Source: Leptoclinus maculatus
Lineage: Eukaryota; Chordata; Actinopteri; Perciformes; Stichaeidae
Assembly: GCA_032191485.1 (NCBI GenBank)
Contig: JAVDOI010000019.1
Span: forward strand, 9,281,284 to 9,345,283
Direction: 5' to 3'
Length of the DNA stretch: 64,000 nucleotides
Shown: one piece after another, positions 51,002 to 63,227 of the stretch
Position numbering within the stretch: the stretch's first letter is position 1
How the letters are laid out: each line of letters starts with the position of its first letter
The notes under the pieces: model-generated
What the model was told of the DNA's origin: nothing
Database searches by the model: none
Seen by the model: the letters and a program-made list of their open reading frames with translations, nothing else
Program-made: the position numbers and the translations under genes

Positions 51002-51124
51002 TTGTGTGGTGGACGAGATGGACTTCTCAGGCATGGAGCTGGATGAAGCGCTGAGGAAGTTTCAGGCCCACATTCGTGTCCAGGGAGAAGCCCAGAAGGT
51101 GGAACGTCTTATCGAGGCCTTTAG
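51002..51124 (+). CDS. iqsec3: iqsec3 coding exon: Sec7 domain with the catalytic glutamate
   Basis: The acceptor CAACAG ends at 51001. The first T completes the Asp codon. The protein reads CVVDEMDFSGMELDEALRKF and then QAHIRVQGEAQKVERLIEAF. By comparison with other Sec7 proteins, the E of GEAQK (codon 51087-51089) is the glutamic finger that expels Mg-GDP from Arf. It is intact, so the protein should be an active exchange factor. The donor GTAATT at 51125 is moderate. AG plus the T of the next exon makes Ser. Confidence 0.97.
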
Positions 51125-52404
51125 GTAATTATAAAAGCGGTAGCTGCAGTGAGAGTCCGGGTTCATCTCTCAGTATTCTGCACATAAGTGGCCATTTCCA
51201 AAATCTAAATTTGGGTATGTTTTTCTTGTATTAAACTCTAACCGCCCCTTAAGCCTCTTCCCTGAAGCCTTATCAACCAACTCAGGACGCAAGCTTAAGG
51301 AACAGCTTGTAGCATTTAGGGGGATTTATTGGCAGATATGGATTAATAATATTGTTTTATTTATATTGCACATGCAAGAGATTTTGACCATGAGTGTGAC
51401 AAAAGTCAGAAACATTGTTGTGCAGAGAGAGTCGGGGAGGGAGTCAGATATGAATAATGATCATGCAAAATATCCCTCATTCGTCCTACTGGTGTCATTT
51501 ACTTTGTACTGTAATGTAAATGTGTTGATATTTGAGCGGATGTAAAAAAATGAAGCATTACCTCTGGGCCAAAACTTGTCATGCAGGGCTTTAAGATGCA
51601 ATTCACAGGTTGTTTGATCATGAAATATGCCTACACCAAGTTCTGAAGACGTGCTGAGGAGGTACAGATGTGAATTTGCGATTTGCTTCAGTCTCTTTTT
51701 CATCAAAGAGCGCCTGTATGCCTGACAGATACACAAAGAGGGAACATGAAAACAACCTAGTATGACTAGATTTAATCAGAAACAAATCCACAGCCATACA
51801 CACAAAAAGAGACACGTGGACACATGCACACATAAGCCCCGAAGAAGTAATGGACAAATCACAGACAGAACATGTGAACATAAATACGCATGAATCTTGG
51901 TGACACAGGTAAGATCTCAGCAGTCGAGTCACACTGCCTCATCTCAACAAACACACACTTTTTTTTTTCCCCCTTTCTGCTACAGTATAATGTTGACAAT
52001 GCAGCCCCCATCTATAGCCAGGGAGCGAGTCATTTCTATCCACGATTTGCTGCAGGGAGACAATTTGCAGTGCAGCTGTGGCTTTGTGTGTTAATGCTAA
52101 CTGTTTGCCGTGGCCCCTCTGGAGTAACAACCACCTGTCACTGTTGTCGAGGTGCCCAATGAGGAGAAAAAAACTGCACCATTGTCAGTGGGCAGAGGGG
52201 TTGGCACTGGTAAGGTTTGGACATCAGGCTGGCTCTGCGTGTTATCAGGAGTAAGAGAGAGAGGGGGGGGGGGGGACTGGGAAAAGGAAGGCAAGAAGGG
52301 GAGAAAAAGGAGAGAGGGAGGACGGTTTATAAATAACCAGCGTTGCGTAACCGCCACTGCCTCTCTGTGCCTGCCTCCCCTGCTCCTGGGCTTTGATATG
52401 CCTC

Positions 52405-52407
<3 letters not shown>

Positions 52408-52437
<30 letters not shown>
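52408..52437. repeat. (CA)n microsatellite
   Basis: About 15 CA units. Confidence 0.95.
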
Positions 52438-52442
<5 letters not shown>

Positions 52443-53364
52443 GAAAGAGAGAAATCTCCGAAGTAAGTGAAGGGGATTTGAAGCAGCAGTGGAGAAGAGA
52501 GAGGGGAAAAGTGGAAAAACAGCCAGCAGCCTCAGTATCTGCTGCGTCAGTGTGCTAATGAATGAGCAAACATGAGCCAGCTCCCAACGCTGCAGATATA
52601 TTCCGTTCATATTTCCATGTCTGCATTACAGTGTAGTATCCTTATTTACTCAGCCTGCAGTCACAAACACTTGCTCTATTTTCTATTATGGTTATTATAG
52701 ATAAAGATCATGCGACATGTATAATCTTGCACCATCCTCACGGAGTACATAATGACTATTGGATTACCCCATCGTTAGCGATCTGTAACAAAAAAATGAA
52801 ATTAGTTTGGAAGACGGCAGCATGTGCCAAATTTGAAAACAGCCAAATCCACTCGCCGAGCAGCAATTTCTTTGTCGTTTTACCGCCTTGTTGTTGTTTT
52901 TTTTGGTTAGTCATTTTGTCGATGTCTGTCTGTGCAGAGTAAGAGCGCACTTAGAAAGCAGCACAAATTGAGTCTTTTCACTGCATGGTGCTATAAGGAT
53001 TTACAGACAAGATCATAATTGCTGGTTGCTGTGGAGTCACAGGTTTCAGACACTGAGATATGAATAAGCATCGGTGTGAAGCCCTATGATTACCAGGCTA
53101 ACACAAATACTGTACACCACAAGCACGTGTGAAAGCGCTGCTGCTTACAGTTATAAGTGGGGGGGGGACACAATTAAATTAGAGGCTCTTCAGTAAAAAA
53201 AAAAAAAGTATATACCAGAAATATAAATGTTATTTTTTTGGTTATCAATGTTTCCAATAATGCGTCTCACTGGCTCTGCAAAAAGGTGCTACAGCCCCAA
53301 TGGAAATAATGACTTATTAAAGTAACAATTAGAGAACACACGCCATCACTGAGCCCACAGGGTC

Positions 53365-53391
53365 CACACACACACACACACACACACACAC
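53365..53391. repeat. (CA)n microsatellite
   Basis: About 13 CA units. Confidence 0.93.
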
Positions 53392-54029
53392 CTTCTCATT
53401 CTCCTCTTACTCTGTATAGTCCGATTACTCACACACAGTAGATGTTGTTCTATTGTATTATTCATTCCCTAACCAGGAAGTGTCCATGCACTTCACAGAG
53501 AAACAAATGATCTCTCTCCTCTGGGCACTTCTTTCTGAAGCACACCCCAGAAGTAGGTGTCTACAAATCTGTTAGATGCACAGTCCCCCGTAACCACAAA
53601 ACGTAGAGGCTTTTCCATTCTAAACCTTTCATATTTACGGGTTATATTTTTTCGGGACCTACATCAAAATGAGCCTGGCCTCCGTCGCGCTCTTTTTGCA
53701 GAAGTACCAAAGTAAAGATGTTCATATTTCAAACTTAGTATTTCTTCTCTTCGTCACAGTAACAACCTGCATAAATCCAGCAAGCAGGCCCATAAATGTT
53801 GGAGGATGTTTTAAATATGGCTTAAGAGACACCGTTTGAGCAGAGCAACCGCTCATTGTTGCTGAAAGGCAGCAAACAGCTTCAGATGAAGCCACGAGCA
53901 AAATTGAAGCCATAACTCTTATTTCTGTGCGACACTCTGATGCTCAGCTCGTGACAAGGCATTCATCAGCATGTAGTGTGTTTGAAGGATGCATTTAGTG
54001 TTGATAACATATTATCTTTACACCAACAG

Positions 54030-54196
54030 TCAGCGCTACTGCATGTGCAACCCCGATGTGGTGCAGCAGTTTCACAACCCAGACACCATCTTCATCCTGG
54101 CCTTTGCCATTATTCTGCTCAACACTGACATGTACAGTCCAAACATCAAGCCCGACCGCAAGATGATGTTGGAGGACTTCATACGCAACCTACGGG
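54030..54196 (+). CDS. iqsec3: iqsec3 coding exon: Sec7 domain, Arf-binding groove
   Basis: The acceptor CAACAG ends at 54029. The protein reads SQRYCMCNPDVVQQFHNPDT, IFILAFAIILLNTDMYSPNI and KPDRKMMLEDFIRNLRG. It contains the second signature of Sec7 domains, the hydrophobic AIILLNTDMYSPN helix and loop that form the Arf-binding groove. The CMCNP and QQFHNPDT details match IQSEC3 rather than IQSEC1 (CICNP, RQFRNPDT). The donor is a strong GTAAGT at 54197, and the last G joins GT of the next exon to make Gly. Confidence 0.97.
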
Positions 54197-55996
54197 GTAA
54201 GTGACACGGCATGTAAGCTTGTCTGTAGAGGCTCATTAAGGGAGTTAAAGTGACAGTATTTAGTCGACATAATCGGCTCATGTAATGTTGGATCGTTTTT
54301 AGGTGTGTTTATGTGCTTGTCAGAGGTTTTCTGAGTATTATTATTATTATTTTGTGACTATTTCCCAATAGTTTGAATCCTACTACTAAAAAAAAATCAG
54401 TAATACTCAATAATCCTTCAACAAGATGAATCCGTGAAAGTGAGTCAGTGTCCAACAGTGTTTGGATCTGTGTTAAATCAAACCTCCCTGCATAAATCCA
54501 GGTAATAAAAAGATCCGGTAATATTTCTATCCCCTGCCGGCCTTGCTTCACGCATTCACAACTCATAGCGACACCGACAGAAAGCACCTGTAATTCTTGT
54601 CTCCCGTATGCCGACAGATGCTCATTCGCCCGACCGCTGAGGACGAGACAGGAGCGTCGTGGTTTTGCTCTCCCTCTGCGCAATCAATCAGGGAACGCTG
54701 AGGTCGATGCAGAACAACTTTAATAGATTCACCCAGACTGTTCCCCACAATTAGATTAAGTTGAGAAATCAATTTTGGCATCTTATGCAAATTAAGATGC
54801 CTCTCTCTCTTGGCCTCTCTATTTGTCTTCTGCTCAGTTTACCATGTTTTCTCCGTTCCTCTATGCATTCTCTTATCTTGTTGTGTCTCGGTCAGAATAT
54901 AATCTGGTCTGTTTATTTAGCCGTCTTTCCTTGTTTGTATTCTCCCTGATTCTTTATCCTCTTTTCTCCATCACGTCTCTCATACACACTGACAGGAGAA
55001 TAACTCAATCAACTAATTGACTGAGGTGAAATGCAATTATGCACCAGAAACCAATAGTAATGAAGAACCATAGATTCATTCATTATCTCAATTAAAACAG
55101 ACAAAGTCGGTGTCAAAGCTATTCCACAACGGGCCAACACAATATAAACCAGCCTCCACCATAAATTAATCCTTTATGTCAGCTCATTGAAAAAATGCAA
55201 ATTGCAGTGTCTCAGTTACTGGATAGGGAGGGTGGTCTCAGATTTACACAAAGTTAAGTTCACCATTTTATTCATTTTTTCAGGTATTTATTCATAAATC
55301 AAACTATTAGACGAATGGAATTTTTTTACATGTTGATGGCGCCGCTTGAAACCAAAGAGACATAAAGCAGTGAAGTTGTGAGGAGTGTAGGGAAAGAGGC
55401 ATTCAGCAAAAAAAAAGAAAGTCACTTATTTATCTGACACTTTACACACATATCCCCCCCCCCCGGACATCTCCTCCACTCCCTCCGACTCCATAATGTG
55501 TAGCGATGTCTCAGCGGTGTCCCAGGGTGCCTCGCTGTCACCGCCATCACTTGTGGCGGCTTCATTTTCTCCAAACACATCCTGCCCCCATTGGAAACTC
55601 AATGTGCCACACAGCACGGTATACAGCTGTGCGGATATAATGAGGAGCATCTCGAGGGCAACCTTTCGACCTAATGACATGCAGCTCTACCTGCGTCGAA
55701 ATGCCACGGCCTTGAACTGCACTGTGTTCCAGACAGAAAATCGTCTACGCGTGTTAACCTTTCACTTGCCAATTAACCTCCTCTCACACTGCCTTCTGTC
55801 ATTACATAATGGAGACAGTGAAAGACAAAAATTTCAAAGAAGTAGGAGACAGAGTTCTCCTTTGCTCTGAATATTGGATTTTGTTCCAACTCTTTTCAAG
55901 TCAAATAACGAGGCAAAACAAACCGTGCGTCAGCACAATATGTGTGTTAAAAGTGATGTGTGTACTTTGTGTGTAATCAGCCTATTACCATCCTAG
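54197..55996 (+). other. iqsec3 intron within the Sec7 domain (third)
   Basis: GTAAGT to TCCTAG. Mostly unique AT-rich sequence with a C-run at about 55455-55464. The ORF near 55.5-55.9 kb has no conserved feature. Confidence 0.85.
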
Positions 55997-56136
55997 GTGT
56001 GGATGATGGAGCAGACATCCCAAGAGACATGGTGGTGGGAATCTATGAAAGAATACAACTGAGGGAGTTACGCTCCAACGAAGATCACGTCACCTACGTC
56101 TCCAAGGTGGAGCAGTCCATCGTAGGCATGAAAACA
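55997..56136 (+). CDS. iqsec3: iqsec3 coding exon: end of Sec7 and the Sec7-PH linker
   Basis: The acceptor TCCTAG ends at 55996. The protein reads GVDDGADIPRDMVVGIYERI, QLRELRSNEDHV and then TYVSKVEQSIVGMKT. The first part is the last Sec7 helix; the second is the linker that packs against the PH domain in this family. The donor is ACA|GTAAGG at 56137, phase 0. Differences from mammalian IQSEC3 are small (for example QLRELRSN in place of QQKELKSN). Confidence 0.97.
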
Positions 56137-56323
56137 GTAAGGACTCACAGACACACTTTTGTTCTATACTTGTGAGGCTCTCCAGTAACGTAATGTACAA
56201 CAACATATCAAACCATTACCTTTTCTTTGCTTTGACTAAAACCATGTTAAACGTTAACCTGCATTAGTTGATCTTTTTTAGCGTCAAACATTTACAAATT
56301 GTCAACATCGCCACCTGACAATT

Positions 56324-56450
56324 GCAAATATAGTCTTTTTAACCTCTGTTTTTGGTCTCAACCAACTCCTGAGGGAAATATCTGGCTATTAAGCTGCTAA
56401 ATGCTTCACAATGTTCCCCAGCTAGTCGCTAACTTTGTTCATCTGCCGTC
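56324..56450 (-). repeat. Fish interspersed repeat, copy 2 (inverted relative to copy 1)
   Basis: Its reverse complement reads GACTAGCTGGGGAACATTGT, GAAGCATTTAGCAGC, CCAGATATTTCCCTCAGGAG and TTGGTTGAGACCAAAAACAG, aligning along its length with 34983-35110 on the other strand. Confidence 0.8.
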
Positions 56451-57089
56451 TTCTTAGCTTGCTAGAATAGTAAGCGAGATTAATCGCACAAAAACACTCG
56501 CGGTGCAAGGCCTTATCAATACCACCTCCTAGTTGTGTTAGCAGAGCACATTTATTAGCCATTAAATGTCTCATCAGCGGTGCGATCATTACCTCAGGTC
56601 ATCACTCCAGCTGGATACGTCATTAACCACCGCTATCATTAGAGTCTTTTTTTTTTTTTAACTGTTTAAGGTTGAAAGGTTGGTCAGTGCACATGAGTAA
56701 TGTAAGTGGTTGAACCACTCTTTAAACACTGGCATGTCCTGTAGTTAAGAGTCCACTACAGATGTTCACTTGTGGCTATTGTTTTCATTCACCCTGTGAA
56801 TATTTCTGTGCAAAGTTGAATGTGTTTTAGGCTACAAGTGAGTAAGAGTAAGAGTCAGACGCAAAGGCTGACATGTTTAACGTTATAATCGACTGATTAC
56901 ACTGATTCATGTGGGAATGGGCTTTGTGAGCACACTCACAACACTGAAAGGCTTTTTTTAAATGATTCAACAGTTCAGGGAATTATTTCTTTTATCCTTT
57001 ATTCATGAAATATTTACAGTATATCAAAATTGCTGATTTTGGGCTATACAAAAATAAATGTAATTGAAAAGACTAAAATGGTTTCCTGC

Positions 57090-57400
57090 TTGTACCTGCA
57101 TGTTAGCATGTTAGCATGTAGACATTAGCATTTAGCTGAAGGAGCTGCTGTGCCCGATGGCTACAGACTTAGTCTTGTTCTTATGGAAAAGACAACATTC
57201 TTAATGGTTTAAAAGATGCTGTCAAATAAAAAAATAAAAAGATCAAGTTTATGAATAAGTACTTGCCATTCTCAGCCTCTTCTGCACTTTGTATTAGTGC
57301 TAATAAGTAATCATTAACATGCCAACATGCTAAACTAAGATGTTGAATATGGTACACGTTGATACCTGATAAACAGAAGCATGTCAGCGTTGTGTTTCTC
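57090..57400 (+). repeat. Fish interspersed repeat fragments (GTTAGCATG type)
   Basis: CATGTTAGCATGTTAGCATG with ACATTAGCATTTAGCTGAAG and ACAGACTTAGTCTTGTTC (to about 57182) form one part. CTGCACTTTGTATTAGTGCT, CATGCTAAACTAAGATG and AGAAGCATGTCAGCGTTGTG (about 57281-57394) form another. In the consensus I remember, the second part precedes the first, so these are two copies or one rearranged copy. Confidence 0.65.
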
Positions 57401-59135
57401 TAGTCTCGTCTTTCTGTCCATACACAAAAGGAACCATGAACGTTTGGATGAATCTCACTATAAATTTACTTTTAATTTGTTTTAAATATTAATCTTCATA
57501 ATTCCCTGTTTACTTTCAGAAATGACATTGGAGCTATGACATTGAAAATATATATTTTTTGGGGGGGATTTTGCCTTTCAGTGTGTCTCAGTGATAGATG
57601 AGTAGCCATAGGATGACAGAGGGAGTGTTGTCGTAGCCAAAACAATGATGGATTATTGTGACAGGAAGTGACTATTGCTGCCTATGGCAGCTGTCTGCCA
57701 TAAAAAGACTTAGATAAGGTTTCCTTTTTGGAATTATTGTAACAGCAGGTGTGAGAGTCCCTTTAATGTGGATTTAAAACACATTTAGTGGTAGTGGTAG
57801 TGGTTCACATTAGAAGAGATTTTGCTGAATATTTGATGACTTGATCAAAGACATAAAACAACTTTTCTTGAATGCGATGAAGTGATTTTACATCCAAGCG
57901 GTTTTACGGTAAAATGTCCTTAAATATTTGATATGGATAAGATTTGTAGAATACATTTTCTTTAGTCATACAATATTGATTTTGTTAATTTTATGACTAA
58001 CTCTCTCTTGTCAAACTGTTTCCTAACAATTCCACTGAGAAAGGACTTTCTTTTTTTTTTGTCGAACATGCATGAGGCATTTCAAGCTCATGATGTCTTT
58101 ACATGTTTCTGACATTAGTGTAATGAGAAAGCAGGCTGGCTTTGACCAGCTGGTCGGGAGTCTGTAGACCCTGCAGTGATGAGAGATAAGAGCGTGAGAG
58201 AAAGAGGCTGTGTGTGAACTCACTGCTGTGCAAATAGTCCCCAGGGAGCCGAGGGAATTACAATTGGAAAAGCACAAAAAACAAGAATGGATCTATTTTA
58301 TCCCAAAGTGGGGAACAACTGTGATCCAAAATGGAGACAAGTGAGAGAGAAAATAGAGTGAGAACGTGATTTGATCGGTCTCGGACATTTTTGTAGTGTA
58401 ATCTGCTTTAAACATCGAAAAGCACTTAGGTCCAAGAGGAGAAGCCAGGCCTCCAGCAACACAACTGCAGTGTCTTGTAAAAATACAAAACAACAACTTT
58501 ATAATGGACCTCCAAGTGTAGCGTTTCCACCTTTCGTCTTTAGTTGCCAATAACTAAACGGCGAGATGTACATCGCAAAAGAATACAACACTCGATTTGA
58601 CAGTAACTCGTAAAAGGTTTTGCTTGAGCGACTTGTAGCAGGAGAACTCTTCTTCTCTACTCCTACTCTAGGGTTGCTCCAGCTACTAAAAGTAAGTATC
58701 TAGTAGGTATCTCTATTTACTAATAGTAGGTAGAGCACGCATCGCCAAACCTGCTCATGAATTTAATTTTCCTCAAATACTAAAATGAGACTTTGCCTGC
58801 ATGTATGCCCATGTTCTCCTCAGGGGAACACAATTGAAACAACATGCTGCCTCATCCGGATCTCTTTATGTCTTTATGTCACCAATTTGTCTCGGCAAAC
58901 TGTGTTTAATGGGGTTTTTTTCTGTGATGCTTCAGTCAGTACTTCAGCCAAAAGACATTTGTCTTAAAAGTCTCCCGGTTTCCCTTTAATACTCTCTCCC
59001 CTGAGGGAAAGGTTCTATCTGATGGGAAAGTCTCTACTTCATACGGTCTTAAATGACTTTCAAGCTTCTGAGACACTTCATCTGAGTGATGGAAGCTTTC
59101 CTTTTACCTGGATGTCTGTGTGTCTCTCTCTGCAG

Positions 59136-59261
59136 GTTCTCTCTGTCCCTCATAGAAGGCTGGTGTGCTGCAGTCGACTTTTTGAGGTGACCGATGTCAA
59201 CAAGGCCCAAAAACAGGCGGCACACCAGAGAGAAGTCTTCCTCTTCAATGATCTCATTGTG
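59136..59261 (+). CDS. iqsec3: iqsec3 coding exon: PH domain, first part
   Basis: The acceptor CTGCAG ends at 59135. The exon has 42 codons: VLSVPHRRLVCCSRLFEVTD, then VNKAQKQAAHQREVFLFNDLIV. These are the first strands of the PH domain, including the basic HRR segment and the REVFLFNDL strand. The PH domain binds phosphoinositides and helps place Sec7 on membranes. Phase is 0 at both ends. The donor GTTAGT at 59262 is weak, but the join to ILKLCPKKK matches the family exactly. Confidence 0.96.
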
Positions 59262-60459
59262 GTTAGTATACGATAAAAGACCGATTCAGAATAATAATTC
59301 ACATTTTTCTTATAAAGGTTTTCAGTATCTTCATAACCACCCCAAAAAGTGTTGTTTCTGCTGCAAACAGTCAATCTTTTAAAGCTGCTTATTTTACACT
59401 TATAGCTGCAATGCACCATCACCTACCTCGACTGTGAGCTGCCTCTCTTCCTCGATGTTTCATCAGTCAGTCCCCTCCGGCCCTTTCTTTTAATAATAGA
59501 TAGTAGTAAATGCAGTTTCGCAGTGCACTCATAAGCAAATATCTGTCCCCTACAGAGCAGCTTTAAGGGCCAGTAATAAAGTTGTTTTTCACAGCACAGA
59601 TATGTTAATCATTTGGTCCAAAGTTGTGTAGATTGGAGAATTATAAAAGGTTTAATGTTGGGCATAATTAATGTGCCCATATGGAGGCACATAGGGGTTA
59701 TCCATCCAAAGTGTTTAACTACTCGCATAATTATGTCAAATGTTGATATCGGGCCAGCGAAATGCAGCAAAAAGGAAAAGAAGCATTGTTATGTCCCACT
59801 CCCTTTTCTGCTTAAGCATAAAAGTAATTGGTATAGCTGCAGGAAAGGGAGATTATGAGGACAATTTTGAAGTAAGAGGTGAATGGAGTCATCTTCAAGC
59901 ATCACAATGGAATTCTGTTCATTTGGCACTAAAAGCTAGCGGTGCGATTTATTCCAAGGAGACGTTTTCTCCTTACAGCGTTGAGAGTGAGGCAGACATT
60001 TTGAAAGACTTTACTGCAAAATGAAAGCGATGGGGACTTTTCTTTAAATGTATTCTAGTAGCTTGAACATGTCAAGTAGTTTTTAATGTGTCAATGTGAT
60101 GTATCGGTTAAACACGGCTCACCTGGTGAATAATGCCCAACGGTCGCGCTGCAAAACAGATTCGCCTCATCTTTCTCTATCTGGAAGGTCATTTGATGAA
60201 AAAGCTCCGTAACATTTAAATACATCCTGACATAAGCTCGCCATGGTGTTGTTTTTCAAAGAGCACGAGCACACAATCTGATACACTTTGAGACTTATAT
60301 TGCACATTAATATTGACTCTATCCGCTCTTTGAATATTTTTTGAATTATCAAAAAAATGTGTTCTTTCTGAGCTTTGTTATACACATCAGTGGATTCAGA
60401 ACACTGAGCTCTCGGTCCTTCAAATTGTTGCCATTATTCTGGTTCCTTGTTGTTTGCAG
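59262..60459 (+). other. iqsec3 intron within the PH domain (first)
   Basis: GTTAGT to TTTGCAG. No repeats or exons recognised. An ORF at 59740-60024 has no conserved feature. Confidence 0.85.
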
Positions 60460-60559
60460 ATCTTGAAGCTTTGCCCAAAGAAGAAGAGTTCTGCAGCCTA
60501 CACGTTCTGCAAAGCAATGGGCCTACTTGGCATGCAGTTTCACCTGTTTGAAAATGAAT
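60460..60559 (+). CDS. iqsec3: iqsec3 coding exon: PH domain, middle
   Basis: The acceptor TTTGCAG ends at 60459. There are 33 codons plus one base: ILKLCPKKKSSAAYTFCKAM, then GLLGMQFHLFENE. The lysine-rich CPKKKSS loop is typical of IQSEC3; IQSEC1 has a FQKKKNS version. The donor is a strong GTAAGT at 60560. The final T plus AC of the next exon makes Tyr. Confidence 0.97.
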
Positions 60560-60987
60560 GTAAGTCATAATATCTTCACTGCAGACACAGCTGCCGTGAA
60601 AAACACTTTGGACTGTTACAAAAACAGAGAAAAGTACCTCCAAGTGGAATTGAACGAGGGGTTTAGGAGTTATATGGCTGTATTCGAAATAGGTTCGATA
60701 TTTAACTTCTTTTTATTAATACTTCATTTTTCATATTCGTGATGACTTTCCCATAAAAAAATCTTCTCGTGAATCATTGCAATTCCTTTTCAAAATGTAA
60801 TCATCCCATACCCTCTTCAGTCCACATTGCATGCACAATTGAGTCTCCAAAAAGGAGGAAAAAATGAGTAAACAAATGTACATTCATAGGTATTTTGCCT
60901 CTAGTATTAAACTCGCTGATTCCTTGCAAACTGTTCTTGCAATGTCTCTTGTTACTCCGATCTCAACAACTCTTCTGCGCTCCCCAG
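60560..60987 (+). other. iqsec3 intron within the PH domain (second)
   Basis: GTAAGT to CCCCAG. Short and AT-rich, with nothing else recognised. Confidence 0.9.
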
Positions 60988-61146
60988 ACTACCCTCATGG
61001 CATCACCATCCTCTCACCTTTTGGCTCAGACAAAAAGCAGGTACTTAACTTTTGTGCCCAAAGTGCTGAGGAGCTGCTCAAATTTGTAGAAGACCTGAAG
61101 GAATCAATCGCGGAGGTGTCGGAGATGGAGCAGATACGTATCGAGT
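60988..61146 (+). CDS. iqsec3: iqsec3 coding exon: end of the PH domain with its C-terminal helix
   Basis: The acceptor CCCCAG ends at 60987. The protein reads YYPHGITILSPFGSDKKQ, VLNFCAQSAEELLKFVEDLK and ESIAEVSEMEQIRIE. It finishes the PH fold with the long helix KFVEDLKESIAEV. The donor is a strong GTAAGT at 61147, and the last T plus GG makes Trp. The upstream intron, 428 bases, is the second shortest here. Confidence 0.97.
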
Positions 61147-62854
61147 GTAAGTGTCTGTCTTTATGGGGGGTTTTTCCCCATATTACAATGAAAGATTAGA
61201 GACACATACATTACACTGGAGGCTGACAATTAGTTGTGTATATGTGACATAGAAGGTCCATCAAGTGAAATGTCAATAATCTCACATCTTGGAAAATGGG
61301 AGACTACAGTGGATTCTAAAATACGCTGTGTAGGAATCAATACGTCCTCAGACAGTGCACAGGAGTCAGAAGTCATCCTTTCGTTTTGTGATATTTGTTA
61401 ACTTGTGTAGGTGCAGACAGACTTTTGCATTTTCTTATCTTTGGTGCACTGCAGCTCAAACAGACTGCAGGGGGCCAGTAGATTGAAGGTAAAAAGAGGC
61501 CAGGCATCTGAGTTGTTTGGGGTCTGCGTGCCTTTGAAATTCTCCAGACAATAAGACATGCGCATACTTAGACCCACGCGGAGAACCAGAGTATCCGGAG
61601 CCTGGCTCCTGCCAGTGGGGCCTCAAAGAGAGCCTCCCTGCTGGTATTTGACGCAAACCCTTCACAGAGAGGGAGGGCCAGCAGCCCGGGGAGAGCAGGC
61701 AACAACATATGGAGACAGACAGTGGTTGACAGACGGAAGTTATTTATGTCAGCAGAGTGGAGCAAGGATAGACAGCTGTGCGCAATTTAAAACAACACAC
61801 ACAAATAAGAACTCATGTTGAGACATATTTGTTGAAAATGCATGCACACAAAAACCTTTCGCAAAGACGGGAACAAAATTTAGAACAAGAATGATTGCTG
61901 GCACTTGCACAGAAAAACACCACATCATCCTCTCTCCTCCACGGGATTTGTAGTGTTGGCACATTAGCAAACATGCCCGCGGCTGGCACACTTGTGTTTG
62001 GGCTTTCCCTCTTTGAGATAGGATGGAGAATTTACAGTTTCTGTTTATATGGAGGTGCATATCTTTATAATGAGGGACATTCCTATTGGCTGTACTACAA
62101 ATGCAGATGTGCAGATTCAACGGCAGCATATCCTGCGGGGGGGGGAAATCGCTATTCCAGCATTGGCAACAACTGCCAACGCTGGAAAGCAACCCAAAAG
62201 AGAGTCTGAGCTAGCCTCGCGGTGGCTACGGCAGTTGCTTGGGGCGAGCGTCATTCTCTCTCTCCATCATTAAGAGCTTAGCCTTCTGCGTGACAACTAC
62301 AGTTGGCAGAAGGCTGAACTCTTATTGGCAACATTTTCTGTCCATTTCTGAAATTAAATGAATGACAAGTTACTGTATGAAGCGTGTGCATATGTCCCTG
62401 CTCGTCTTGTGGGAGGGGCTTAGGGGCTTTTCTAGAAAACTGCCCATTGACTTACAATATGATGAAAGATTACTATGGACTTTTTGCCCAATTTTTGCCC
62501 AATAATAACCTGCCTCCCCAAGCTTCAAGGTCGCATCCGGCAGTTTTGCAGCTCAGAATTAGAATGCAGTGCAGTGTTGGAGACAAAACAACATTTAGTC
62601 ATCGTGATTGGAAATGACACGTAATTACCATCAAGTGTGAAGTGTAATTAGTAAGATGGCAAGTTGTGTTTTGAGATTAGAGGAGAGAGTGGGGGGGGAA
62701 GGCAACGAGAGCGGGTGTGTGAAAGAAAGTAGACTTATGCCGATTTAATGTTGTTGATCTTACCCATCTACGTCTACCGCCTGTCTATCTACCTATTTTG
62801 CGCTCTGTCATGGTGTGTAAATTATGGATAATCTTTGTCTTCTGTTCTTTGCAG
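61147..62854 (+). other. iqsec3 intron between the PH and tail exons
   Basis: GTAAGT to TTTGCAG. It contains a G-run near 62137-62145 and sequence rich in CAACTGCCAACGCTGG-like pieces near 62150-62330 that may be an old repeat. No exon is supported. Confidence 0.85.
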
Positions 62855-62947
62855 GGGAGCTGGAAAAGCAGCAGGGAGGCAAGACACACTCGGTAAAGAA
62901 CAACGGCACACAGCTAGAGCTGCGCGGCAAACAGGGCTCCCCATCAG
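62855..62947 (+). CDS. iqsec3: iqsec3 coding exon: start of the C-terminal tail
   Basis: The acceptor TTTGCAG ends at 62854. The protein reads (W)ELEKQQGGKTHSVKNNG, then TQLELRGKQGSPS. WELEKQQG and KQGSP match mammalian IQSEC3, while the part between is poorly conserved. The chosen donor is GTGTGT at 62948, which keeps phase with the next exon. It is a weak site inside a GT-rich stretch with further GT choices a few bases on. If the exon were read through instead, the frame would stop at TAA about 63001-63003. Confidence 0.88.
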
Positions 62948-63227
62948 GTGTGTGTGAGTGTGTGAGCACCGTCGCTTTTTCATCCTCAATTGCATTAATT
63001 TAAAGTTGAACCACTGCTGTTTTTATGAATTATTGAATTGGAAAAACACATTTATATTTTAAAAAGAGGGTGTCACAGCTTAACAAATCTTATATTTATT
63101 GTCTGTTGGTTGGATTGATATGAAGTGCCGTATTTCTTGCTCTTAAAAACCGTTTAATAAGCAGTTAAGTTACAGACATTTTGCTGCCACTTCTGTCTCT
63201 TTTCCCTCCTTTTTTTTGTCCGTCCAG

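Larger units (their letters stand above)
51125..54029 (+). other. iqsec3 intron within the Sec7 domain (second)
   Basis: GTAATT to CAACAG. It holds a polypurine tract with a G-run (about 52247-52325), (CA)n at 52408-52437 and 53365-53391, and a poly-A at 53196-53207. No exon is supported. Confidence 0.85.
56137..59135 (+). other. iqsec3 intron between the Sec7 and PH exons
   Basis: GTAAGG to CTGCAG. It holds a minus-strand copy of a fish repeat (56324-56450) and fragments of another (57090-57400). The remainder is unique AT-rich sequence with no supported exon. Confidence 0.85.

Noticed and set aside
55496..55870. 124-codon ORF between Sec7 exons
   Set aside because: It is inside an intron whose flanking exons join exactly in family order. 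Inclusion would insert unrelated sequence into Sec7, and no splice sites fit.
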